Below are positions 50,395-61,500 of a DNA stretch of 64,000 nucleotides, piece by piece. This DNA is from Diadema setosum (taxonomy: Eukaryota; Echinodermata; Echinoidea; Diadematoida; Diadematidae): assembly GCA_033980235.1 (NCBI GenBank), contig CM067067.1, positions 6,080,289-6,144,288 on the forward strand, in the 5' to 3' direction. Numbering within the stretch: position 1 is the first letter of the stretch; the number at the start of each line of letters is the position of its first letter. Below the pieces are notes generated by a model, which worked only from the letters and a program-made list of their open reading frames with translations, was not told where the DNA came from and made no database searches. The position numbers and the translations under genes are program-made.

Positions 50395-50575
50395 TTCTAT
50401 GTCTGTGGAACTCTGTACTAGTCCCACTTTGGAATTGCAACAGCATCAATACCTTCAAGTCTGAACTGAAGACTTATCTTTTCCAGCAACTTTGTGAATG
50501 ATGTGTGACACACTGTGGGAGCCAGGCGCCTTTGAATGTTTCTACAGATAGATGGCGCTATATAAATGCTGTTTC
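50395..50575 (+). mobile_element. Non-LTR (LINE) retrotransposon 3' end, plus strand
   Basis: The plus strand reads WNSVLVPLWNCNSINTFKS then ELKTYLFQQLCE up to a TGA at 50499-50501. This is the conserved C-terminal pattern LWNxxxSINTFKSxLKTYLF of CR1/L2/Jockey-type reverse transcriptase ORFs. A 70-bp 3' UTR follows, ending AGATGGCGCTATATAAATG, a widespread invertebrate LINE tail motif. Everything upstream, including RT catalytic motifs, is missing or unrecognisable. Confidence 0.72.
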
Positions 50576-50720
50576 ACGTATAAACAACATAAAAATCAAT
50601 TTATGACAAAATAACACACATTTCATTACAACAAAATAAGTTCCACATCTTCAATATAATGAATGAAAAAGAAAGAATTTTGTATAACATGTAAAAAAGG
50701 AAAAGAGACAAACAGCAAGC

Positions 50721-50777
50721 AGACAGAAAGACAGACAGACAGACAGACACACACACACACACATACACACAGACACA

Positions 50778-50814
<37 letters not shown>

Positions 50815-50818
50815 GCGT
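50721..50818. repeat. GACA and CA microsatellite
   Basis: GACA tetramers from 50721 pass into CA repeats with GACA interruptions up to 50818. Cysteine/valine and threonine/histidine frames on either strand are translations of the repeat. Confidence 0.9.
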
Positions 50819-50997
50819 GAACACACCTATGCAGAGCTTTGGCATTCGTTGGGCTGGCCTGGCTTGACGAACACTGCTCACACTACTTGTGAATCAACCT
50901 GGTTTCCTATGAGACAACAAACTGTTCATGTTATGATGTTGTGCAATCGATAATCCCTCATCCGCTCTTTGCATGGAGGATGTGAGAGAAAGAGAGC

Positions 50998-51000
<3 letters not shown>

Positions 51001-51035
<35 letters not shown>
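51001..51035. repeat. GA microsatellite
   Basis: About 17 uninterrupted AG units followed by GGGG. Confidence 0.95.
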
Positions 51036-51037
<2 letters not shown>

Positions 51038-51853
51038 AGATAGGGAACAGGGGAATATAATAAAGCAGACCTTCTAAAAGGAAATGTCAACTCCTGGCTG
51101 AAAATGGTCACCCTAAATGTCAGCTATTACTAATTCACGCTCTGGGCGGTGTATAGATTCCCTCACATCAGGTGAGTGACGTTTTCCTCTGCAGCCAGTG
51201 CATTTAGATTAATCTGTGCCACACCTCACCTGCTCAATGGTCACTCACCAGCGGCCAGTCGAAAATGTCAGCTCAAAACTGGGTCAAATCATCACAAATA
51301 TTAGATGACAGGAATCAGATTACGTCCACCTTATCAGTACTTTGCCTCTGAGTTCAGAGTAAGGTGTTATGCTTATATTACATCATCCTCATCATTATAA
51401 ATATCAAGAACACCAACAAAAACTCATTGTCACTCTCTATATACCTCAAGGCAACCTTTTCAAGATTAAAAAGAAAAACAAGACACAGCACAGGAAACAT
51501 TAAGCAAAAGAGCTATTTTCCTGATAAAATTGCAAATCATATCAAGGGAGCAATGAAGAGGAAGCGAAATTACGTTAGAACAGTTCAAATGTCAGCTATG
51601 CTGTTTACGATATATAAGACATCATAACATGTTGCTTACAAAGGAGCAGGTATTGTCACAAATGTACACACAAGTAGTTATGTACATGTATCAAGGCTGT
51701 ATGCATGGTTGTTTTAATGTGTAAATAAGTACACAGGTGGACTAGATTCATGGAGAACATTCTATATGATATTAGATATAGTGCATACAGGGCGACCAGA
51801 TCAGTGGAGAATTTTCCACGTGGTATACAATGTAGCTACAGTACATGTATGCA

Positions 51854-52807
51854 TGTGACAGGAAATACATTATAGCTCACTCAATCTAGAATGATTTCAC
51901 CCATTCCAGAAAATTCTAGGAAGTGCTGGCTGAGTGAGGCACTGCCCTTGTAGCCCAATGTGATTGGTAGTTAATTTTGGCAATGATGTTATGCACATAG
52001 TTAGGCAGTGAGTCATCCAGGATTCCTGGAACTTTTGACTTGCTAGTATGTTCAGGTATGTGGCCCCAGGTTGGAGAAAATTACAGAATGTACTAGAAAG
52101 GGGTGAATGGATAGTATATAAGCTGGAGAAATTCTGCAGTAGGCAGAGTACCCAACACCTCTGCTCTGAGAGTTACGTCACTTCTGGCTCTGAAGCGACT
52201 TGTTATAGTCAGTCCTGTGTTACCTGCTGACCTGCTATACAAACTGTGTTTGTGGAGATAAGGCCTGGGAGACATTTTGCCTGCAGAGAATTAATTTGCC
52301 TACGTTGGAGATAGACTCCATATTTTAGTGTCAACGGACATTATTACGGCAAAGCTGTGACGGGCTGGATTCCTCGCTGGACATTATAAAGTGAATCATC
52401 ATTCAACGCATCAACTGGACGTGGTCGTCATAACGTCTGGATTTTACACGTTTCGCTGTGAACATTACACCGTGGACATCTATCGTGGATTTTACCCCGG
52501 ATTTATACTGTGGATTAATGCAACCTGTGCCTTTGGAGTTACGTCGGAGGAATCATTCATCGGTGACTCAAGGATCATTCATCGGTGCATCGAACATCAT
52601 ATCTGAACATTTTCAAAGGACTACTTGATAACATAATCTGTAAGTGATTCCATTACCGATTTGTAATTGTTTCTATTGATCATTATTGTACTGATGTGAA
52701 AACCGATTACGAGTCTGTACCCACAATATCGCTGTTAATAAACCGCCTGAACATTAGTTGATGGTTTCTTTTGTGCGATCATTCTCAGAGTGATTGTGGT
52801 CGTAACA
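51854..52807 (+). mobile_element. Probable solo LTR (Ty3/Gypsy-like), about 954 bp
   Basis: Begins TGTGACAGG and ends GTCGTAACA, giving the TG...CA termini of an LTR with TGTKAC-type inverted ends. In order it carries a TATA box (TATATAA, 52115-52121), a GC-richer region with many TGGA/GGACAT words as in U5/leader DNA, and AATAAA at 52737-52742 near the 3' end. No primer-binding site follows and no gag or pol lies on either side, so a solo LTR is the best reading. A clean target duplication is not visible: flanks GTATGCA and GTATCCA are similar but offset. The exact ends are therefore uncertain. Confidence 0.5.
52115..52121 (+). promoter_or_regulatory. TATA box within the probable LTR
   Basis: TATATAA followed by GCTGG, about 260 bp into the LTR and about 620 bp before its AATAAA. 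It would start the LTR transcript about 30 bp downstream, near the GCAGTAGGCAG stretch. Inferred from sequence alone. Confidence 0.35.
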
Positions 52808-53083
52808 GTATCCACAAAAATAACCCAATACATCATGAGTAGATGTAGAGAGTATGGCTTCAGTGACAATGATCAACCTGAAATTGACAGCATTTTATGC
52901 ATAAAGGATGCGTTTTATGAAAAACGAGCACAACATGCCACATAGGCAACAATCACAGCTAAGAAGTACAATTACTTCACTCCTCCCAATGAATATAATA
53001 TGGTGACATACATGCCACTGAAATAAAATGGTCATAAAAGGTAATATTTTTGTTTTGTATGGATGGCCATATTTGACTCTTAA

Positions 53084-53641
53084 AGGGAAGGTAAACCCAA
53101 AGAGCAATGTGGATTGAGTGAAAGAAGCAACATTAGTAGAACACATCAGTGAAAGATTGAGAAAAATCGGACAATCGATGCAAAAGTTATGAATTTTTAA
53201 AGTTTTGGTGTTGGAACCGCTGGATGAGGAGACTACTAGAGGATATGACGTATGAGTGGACAACAATACAAAGAAAATATAAAGGATATTCAACAAAAAT
53301 TCACTTTTCTAGAATTCTGAAAGAGCAGTGGACCAACCGCTTTCAGAAAGCAGGGGGAATTATTGCTACCCTTAACATATGTCAATATCAAGTTGATGGA
53401 ATTTGTAATTTTCATGAAAAATGGATTTTTGTAGTATTTTCTTTATGTTTTCTTGATATTGTAGTCCACTCATACGTCATGTCCTCTAGTAGTCTCCTCA
53501 TCCAGCGGTTCCAACACCAAAACTTTAAAAATTCATAACTTTTGCATCGATTGTCCGATTTTCTTCAAACTTTCACTGATGTGTTCTACTAATGTTGCTG
53601 CTTTCACTCAATCCACATTGTTCTTGGGGTTTATCTTCCCT
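53084..53641. mobile_element. Young TTAA-flanked foldback, 558 bp, with about 185-bp arms
   Basis: TTAA at 53080-53083 and 53642-53645. Ends are AGGGAAGGTAAACCC and, read inward from the right, AGGGAAGATAAACCC. The two arms stay nearly identical for about 185 bp, past GGAACCGCTGGATGAGGAG and GACGTATGAGTGGAC, with only a handful of differences. The central part has no transposase. Arm words such as AACACATCAGTGAAAG are shared with 42462-43435, so the two belong to one broad family. Frames of 104 and 133 codons cross the arms and are artefacts. Confidence 0.85.
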
Positions 53642-53645
53642 TTAA

Positions 53646-54361
53646 AGCTTCACTGACTTGTTGCTTTCATTCCAGTGTTATTTTTCTGTAGATGTCTCCA
53701 TGGGGCACAATCTCATCATGACTGCTGTCTGCTTGGATGCAACAATTAAAGCCTAGAACAAAACAGTGTTAAGATGTCTGCATATTTAACCACACAACAT
53801 TTACATGTTGAAAAGTTCTGTACAATAACTTGCCTAGGTAGCATCCGTATCTTAACTGTCATAATGGCAATACATGCAAGAATGAACCATTCATTCCCCT
53901 ATCCTGAATAAGTCGAAATCATGATCTTTCTTTTTTTTTTTAAAGTTGTCCACATGCTGTAATTTTGGCTATGTTTGAAATGTACAGATTGTATGTCTTG
54001 TTTTCAAAAACTGGAAAAAAAGGAGACTATAAATTTTATTTGTAATAAGTTCAATGTGCAGAAACCTCTGAATAGATCTGTACTGAATTGAATTGAATTG
54101 AATTGAATTGAATGATACATTGGAAACTGGAGAACAATCTTTACTTATGACTTAAAATCTGTGGAAAAACCTGTATTGTGAAACTCGATGTAATCATTCC
54201 ACAGCTGGAAAGATTTTATGTTGATCTTGCGCATAAAATCTATTCACAGCTATAACGACATTATGTCATGATATAACATTTGTCCATCACAATTCCATGG
54301 ACACCCAGCCATGCTACGTGAAGTGATGCTTGAACCATTGCACTCAAAACAATGCTGTCCC

Positions 54362-54393
<32 letters not shown>

Positions 54394-55356
54394 TCAGTTC
54401 AGAAATTGTAACGAATTGACTTTCAATGCAGTCAAGGCTTATATAATAATGCACAAACGAGTGGATGAACCAGTAGCATCACTCCAAAAGCAGTGAAGAA
54501 AAAAAAATGGGGCTCACAGTGTGCATCATCTTTTTCAACCTGATTGCCGTGAGAGACCCTTCACCTTTCGGTAGAAGACTTACTTTTCTGCCAGCTATCA
54601 AGAAATGACAGTGAACTTCCCCTCTTTCACTCTCTCTCTGTGACATTTCAAGCTCCACAAAACATTCATTTGCAATTCCCGCAGCTTTAAAAGTACACCT
54701 CTATTCCTTGGCAGCACAATGGGTCCTACTTTACTGTGGGTTCTCCTCTCTTATTTTTTTTTTTTCTGCCCCGTGCCTACTCACTTACCAAAATGGGCAA
54801 AGAAATTAGGGGACTGTGCTTTTATAACAGCTGGCTACAGATTTATAGAAATATCTGAAAAGAAGGAGAGTGGAGCTGTTTTACAGTGATCTGTGATAAC
54901 TTATTGTCATTAATACTATGAGCAAGTGACTTATCTCACTTTGTTACTTAGGACTCTGTTACAATTACTCTCACACAAAAACAAACATCCATTTTTAAAA
55001 TCATACTCATTACATATGTAACTTGTACAAACAAATTTGCACAACACTGTCATACACGTAATTGTCATTAATGACAGAAAATCAAGACTCGGATGAGTCC
55101 ATGAGTGTAATGGCACACTTGTTTTGAAATGCTTTACATATAATTAAATCTGACAACAAAAGGAAAACAACTACAAAGTGACAACCTACAATAAGACACA
55201 AAGATAAGTTTGATTTGGCTCACAAAATCTGATGAATTTTCACTAATTTTGAAAACACTTTCACTGCACAGCTATTCCACCATGAGACATAACTTAGCAA
55301 TTTCTTAATTTCAAGATATAACAAGGAAAAGTAGAAATTACGCGGTGCGTAACATA
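53646..55356. other. Non-genic stretch
   Basis: AT-rich. A TTGAA-pentamer tract at 54084-54113 probably marks a plus-strand retroelement tail. An A26 run (54368-54393) lies between CTGATTT and AAATCAG, which are inverted complements. No exon is recognised. Confidence 0.55.
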
Positions 55357-56467
55357 TGTCCCCGCCGGAAGTAGCATTTTGTAACAAAATGTGCAATATA
55401 GGTAGAAAATCAAGGTCAAAGGTCAAAGAAGTCAAAGGTCAAAATTCTGTGTAGCAGTTTTGAAGCCCTCACCTAGTGCCATCACATAAAGCAAATGGAA
55501 TCGAAATTGGGTTAGAAATGGTGAAGGAGTAGCATTTTGTAGCCAATGTACAATATAGGTCAAAAATCAAGGTCAAAGGTCAAAGAAGACAAAGGTCAAA
55601 ATTCTGTGTAGAAGTTTTGAAGCCCTCACCTAGTGCTATCACATAAAGCAAACGGAATCGAAATTGGGTTAAAAATGGCGAAGGAGTAGCATTCTGTAGC
55701 AAAATGCACAATATAGGTCAAAAATCAAGGTCAAAGGTCAAAGAAGTCAAAGGTCAAAATTCTGTGTAGAAGTTTTGAAGCCCTTAACTAGTGCCATCAT
55801 ATAAAGCAAACGGAATTGAAATCGGGTTAAAAATGGCGAAGGAGTAGCATTTCGTAGTAAAATGTACAATATAGGTCAAAAATCAAGGTCAAAGGTCAAA
55901 GAAGTCAAAGGTCAAAATTCTGTGTAGAAGTTTTGAAGCCCTCACCTAGTGCCATCACATAAAGCAAACGGAATCGAAATCGGGTTAGAAATGGCGAAGG
56001 AGTAGCATTTTGTAGCAAAATGTACAATATAGGTCAAAAAATCAAGGTCAAAGGTCAAAGAAGTCAAAGGTCAAAATTCTGTGTAGAAGTTTTGAAGCCC
56101 TCACCTAGTGCCATCACATAAAGCAAACGGAATCGAAATCGGGTTAGAAATGGCGAAGGAGTAGCATTTTGTAGCAAAATGTACAATATAGGTCAAAGGT
56201 CAAGGTCAAAGGTCACGACTGAAATTCTGTGTAGAAGTTTCAAAGCTCCAATGTAGTGCTATCATATAAAGCAAACAGAATCAAAATTGGCTCATAAATG
56301 ACAGAGAAGTAGCAAATTGAAGATTTTGATCACACACGGACGCACACACGGACACACGGACGGACGGACGGACACACGGACGGACGGACGGACGGACGGA
56401 CACACGGACACACACACGTACGGAGCCCGTTTCATAGTCCCCTGCTCGAACTCGTTCGGCGGGGACA
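55357..56467. mobile_element. Element with 11-bp inverted ends enclosing six 158-bp tandem units rich in AGGTCA
   Basis: Ends TGTCCCCGCCG (55357-55367) and CGGCGGGGACA (56457-56467) are perfect inverted repeats, with ATA on both outer sides. Inside are six tandem units of 156-159 bp starting near 55371, 55529, 55685, 55843, 56002 and 56161, then a partial unit at 56309. Each unit contains AGGTCAAAGGTCA, a perfect DR1 of the nuclear-receptor half-site AGGTCA. I count about 23 AGGTCA copies, all in one orientation, and seven perfect DR1s. A CGGA/CACACGGA tract (56337-56410) follows, then a terminal hairpin pairing GTCCCC (56437-56442) with GGGGAC (56461-56466). There is no coding capacity. Confidence 0.8.
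56337..56420 (+). repeat. CGGA / CACACGGA tetramer tract
   Basis: Internal to the element above. CGGA units are interspersed with CACA, just before the terminal hairpin. The Ser/Val/Arg-rich minus-strand frame at 56281-56703 is a translation of this tract. Confidence 0.9.
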
Positions 56468-58340
56468 ATAAAGATTAAGTTGATCCATCCAGAGTAAAAG
56501 CCATTTATGATTATGATCTTATCAAACTGCGACCAGCAGATTACTTTACAGGTGTCACACCAATCAAAGAGCATACAAATACAATTGTACATCTCTATGA
56601 TATCAATCAGACTTGCCATGGTTGTTCCATACTTATGAATCTTTGCCATCATTTTTCTCCAACAGAAATATATACATATTTTAGTTGATTCAAAGAAAAC
56701 CATGCAGGAAGATACAATATTTCTTTAGAAAAGCACGTACACACACAAAAACACACACACACACATACATATACAAACTCCTAAACCTATTTCTAAAGGT
56801 ACATAAAACTGTATACAAATATCACTGGTCAAAATTCAACAAAGATGAATGTAATCATGTGAGAAGATGTACATTACAACTGTGAAAAAAAGATATGCTG
56901 ATTCTTTGGTGCTGTGTTTATCAAATACCTATCTCCAAAACAATTCTAGGACCACCACTCTACTGGCTACAGCTTTCTATGTGCTTCATTTCTTCCTGCA
57001 TGCGAGACACATCCTCCCCAATCTATGTGGGATATCCTCCTTAGTTAACTCCATTATCACAGCCACTTTTCAAGAAGCCACACCATCACAGAAACATATC
57101 TGACCCATCTAGGAAAGGAATGATGGTATTAAGTATTCATCAAGAGTTTAAAGCAAGATAGTAACTCTCCATTTTCATTTCTTTTTTTTTTCCCCCTGGT
57201 TCTTGTCATGGAGAACGGTACTTTTTCACACTGAAATATGGTCAATTTGCACTCTGATGAGAGCTGCAAATCCTCTTCTTTTATGTGTTTGTTTCACCTT
57301 CTGTTCATGTATGAGTTATTTTTCTTTGTTATTGTTTGTATTTTTTTTTTTTTTTGAAGCACAAGAGTGGTGCAAATCATTTTCCCCAGAGGGAAATGAG
57401 CTTCTGGGCCCAGCATAGAATCACAAGTAGATTTACACCTCGTACAGGCAGCTTAATCAGGGTTTGGGTGTCTCTCTCCACTTGTTGTTGTTGTAGTTCA
57501 TTTAGTTTGCTATTTTTTATTTATTTATTTATTATTATTATTATTTTTTTTTTTGGGGGGGGGTTCACCACTAGAATGCAGCCAACTGTCTGCCAGGACG
57601 TGATGGTTGTCTGAAGGGGGCACAAATGAGCGTGCTCACTTCCAGAGACCATTATCGCGCCACTTCTGGGTCGTAATTATTGCAGGTGGGCATAACGACA
57701 TACAAATTCGCGAATGCAGAGAACTGAAACCTATTGGGAAAAGCTGGAGGTGTTTGTAACCTTTGCAAAGCCCAAAGTCGCATGTCAGCTGTCGGCGATT
57801 GATAAAAGGCAATATGACACTAAAGATGGCGATTACCAATTTATATCAACTTTGGTGGCTGCACTGCGATGTGCAAACCATTGTACGCAAAGTGGCATGC
57901 AATTTTTTTTTTCCCCCCTGCTGGTTGCTTTCCCAGGCTTGAGAACTTCTTTGCACTTTTAAGTTTCTTGTTGGTACGGTCATGAGTGTTCTGTTTGTTT
58001 GATAATTATGAAAATCTATATTTGCAATATCATCAACACACTTGAAAATTCAGCAGCAATAAAATACTGATCTGAAAATATGATCATTGAAACATTTTTC
58101 AATTCATTCTATATTTTGTACTCTTACTTGCCAACTGATGTGAAATGCTATGCCCCCTCCCCCCCCCCCCCTCCCATGAAGAGGGAGTAAGGAAAACTTC
58201 TTTTTTTTTTTTTTTTTTTTTTACTTAGATTACAGTAAGTCATTCATATTAAGAGTAGGCTTAGGTCATGAGCACATCAGAATACATATGAATAGTCCAC
58301 ATCACACAAAAAGCAACTTTAATCACAGGTTTAATAATGC
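56468..58340. other. Mostly AT-rich stretch with a GC-richer block
   Basis: A T11-G9 tract preceded by ATT/TTAT units lies at 57515-57563. The block 57590-57960 is GC- and CpG-richer, with a frame of 82 codons lacking any known domain. A C-run (58157-58173) and a T22 run (58201-58222) follow. No exon is recognised. Confidence 0.5.
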
Positions 58341-58540
58341 AGGGTTCCCACTGTCATGCAATCCACTACACATGCCACAACTGGCCATTAGTAGTCTATA
58401 GTGGAATTTTGTTCATGTCTATCACAATCTGCACCACTGTTGAAATTGTGGTGTGAATTGTGGGGTAATGGTTGTGATTGTGTCAGAACCTGAAGTCAGT
58501 TTGTGGCAATCGTGGTGATCGTGGACAAGTTTTGAACAAT
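58341..58540 (+). repeat. Dispersed repeat, copy 2 of 2 (GGGTTCCCACTG family)
   Basis: Starts GCAGGGTTCCCACTGTCATG. It shares with 20591-20755 the ordered blocks CCATTAGTAG, GTGGAATTTTG, GAAATTGTGG and CTGAAGTCAGT. GTGGTGATCGTGG-like words give internal repetition near the end. Unclassified, same orientation as copy 1. Confidence 0.5.
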
Positions 58541-61500
58541 AAAAATTGTCTACAATCATTGTCATATCTCTATGACTCACTGTCTATCTATGTGCACAAC
58601 CTAATTTTCAAGGACAATGTACTGTATGTATTGAGTTGTACACACACACATAATACATACTATGGGATTGTTCTATGCACAAGCACACATGTGTCTGAAG
58701 GGAAGTCATCCCTGGAGTGTTGTGCTTAAACATATTGTACTTCCAGCATATTCTACTATATTCCATCAGTAGCTATTATGTAGGCACTGCGTAGAATGTT
58801 CTGGACTTTGTGAGTTTTTTCCTTTCACATACATGCACTGTATCTTTAACAAATTCATAGAAACTTCCCCACTATATTCTGGTCAATCTAATATGTGCAC
58901 ATGTATGCACACACTTCAGAAACTGTTCATCTTACAGATGTATTTTTGGACATTTAAACCTAACGTTACAATGTAAGTTTTATCAAATGAAGATATGAAC
59001 ATAGACAAGAGCCATGGGATGTAGTAACAATTCTGGTATGATGAAATCCTATCATTCACTTTTCTAAACTTGACTTTAAAGAAAATAAATAGAATAAGGA
59101 AAAGTATTTGATTTGATGTCTTCAGTCTTGGTCATCCATTTATGAAGCTGCATGTACAGCACTGATATCCTGTCTCTGAATTTAAAGTGGAAGGGTAAAG
59201 TAGGATAGATTGTGTCACAGCACCACTAGCTAAAATCAGGAGAAATATCTGTGTCGGGTCATGGTAAGCTGGCTGTGTGTCTGTACGGTCTGTGTAGTAT
59301 TCTGGTCCAATTCACAGTATGGTTAAATATCAATACTAAAACCCCCACTTTGGTGTTGGTCATGAAATCTCATTTTGTTGGGGGGGGGGGGGAGGGAGAG
59401 GGGGAGAGGAGAGAAATCATGGGTGATTTGTGTTCAGGATATAAGATAACATTGCTCACACTCATTTCTCAAGTCCCACATACCCATGTTTGTGTTATTG
59501 CATTGAAACACTTGTCCTATGTAGCATTTCTCTTCATGCTTTAATGTTGATAATTCTACTGACGCTGATACAGTTATGACAGTGATATCCAGTGATCACA
59601 GCTTTGATCTTGAATTGAAACTCTTTTCCAAACCTGATATTCTCATACTATGGTATCTTCTTTCACATTTCTAAGCATGGAACAAATACGGAATGTTGGA
59701 CTTTCCTGATGTTCACCTTTCATAATACTGGCGCATACATACATATATACATTAATATACTTCTTTTGCAGTAAGCTTAGTACTGAGCAGAGTGAACTTG
59801 ATAACATGTTGCACAGTCTCAACCAATGAGGTATAGCAATGCAATTATCACACTGTAAATACAAAATCCATTCATCCCCAACACACACATACAATTGTAC
59901 ACATGATATACCCCCTGAACCTGTCTCGCAACTCTTTCACACTCTGTATTTGTAAGAAGTTCAATATCATCTTCTGGGGGTGATGATGATAATACACAAA
60001 GTGATACAGTCTCTCTTTCTGTCTTGGTCCGTGCTAACTTTTTGATGTGATACACACTATGAAGCTCCAAGGGATACATACAATGCTATGGAATGTGAAG
60101 AATGCAAAGGGGGGGGGGGAGGGAAGGAGGGGGAATATCTTATCTTTTTCTACTGTCATAGTCTCAAACAAGTCTGCATCATCACTCACTATAATAATGT
60201 CACGTGTTAGTCACTACACAAATCATTCAATGGCATGTACTTGATTTGATATGTTTAATGAATATATGGCAAGCGCTCAAAAAAATTGTTTTCCCTTACA
60301 TAGTGCATTCTTTGCTTCATCCGATGACAATCATTAAATCTCTATGTTTGATGTTGTCTTTATGCCCCAACAGCTCAGCAGAGAAAGTAATGTAATGTAA
60401 TATGCATACAAGGCAGTACATATAAGCATTTTGTGACCTTACTGTGCTCTAGAGGTCTCTCCATTCCGTGACTTCAATATGTATGCTGCGAGAGCATGCC
60501 ATCATAATTTCCCCTCTGTGATTATACAGTGCCCCTACATGTAGTAGCTGAAAGAACAGCACTGAAATTAAGTTGCCGGTCATTGACCAGCAACTAACCC
60601 CTCATTGGACATTTGAGTAATGGATGGACGGCTTATATTTCCCTGTTCATGGGAACGGACTGACATTTCTATGGCTGTGTTATTGAAAACTATGAGATTA
60701 GCCCCTTAGGGAAATTTATCCTCCCACCCAAATAACACTGGAATGGAATCAATGAAGTAAGAGCAATAATTCAGTAAAAACTTCACAATATGAAAGTCAC
60801 AACAATCCCTATGTCAATAAACAAAGGGTTATGTGGCATCATACTTGATCTTACAACGGCCACCTTAGAAGTCATTCATGTGATTGATGTCATACAACTA
60901 TAAGTACAAAAAAAAAAGAAAAGGAAAGAAAAATCATACACTTTGCACAACACAGAGGCTACAAAATTAATTATATTTTTCCAGCAGCTATTTACACATA
61001 TTTTGTTTCGGAAGACTTTTAAGATATTAGTCCTTCAGATTATCTCTGTCAAATCAAGTTTATTCTAGATCATTTCCACGACTTCTTTGACATCTCCAAC
61101 ATTTCATTGACCAATGAATGGCAGAGTCTCCTGATCATCTGAGCTAGCTGCTTTAATGGCCATAAAATGTCTATCATATGGTTTAATGGCATCATAACAG
61201 CTATAATTACTTTCAGCAGTATCATAATACCCCAACACTGTCACTACTATTTTGTTTGGTGGGAGGTATTTCTTGGAAAAACAAAAACAAAACAAAACAA
61301 AACATGGGAACAATCTTTCTTTCATATATGACTGATGTGCCCTCTGTATTTGTTTTCCCCTGATTACTTGCAAATAGAATGGAAACATCTATAATGTCTT
61401 AAATTTGATGAGTCCAATTACCTTCATAGGAATGCCCATTTGGCATTTGGCATTTTCTGCAGAGTTGAGGCAATGCCTTTGCATATATACAGCAGCAGCA

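Noticed and set aside
53224..53538. 104-codon frame
   Set aside because: It lies within the arms of the TTAA foldback; the opposite-strand frame mirrors it.
55371..56320. Regular repeats considered as a CRISPR-like array
   Set aside because: Units are contiguous 158-bp tandem copies without unique spacers, in a eukaryotic setting.
56281..56703. 140-codon minus-strand frame with Ser/Val/Arg repeats
   Set aside because: It is the CGGA tetramer tract and element end translated, not a protein.
57055..57070. TATCACAGCCAC, resembling the start of a miR-2/miR-13 family microRNA
   Set aside because: No complementary arm is visible within 80 bases on either side, so no precursor hairpin forms.
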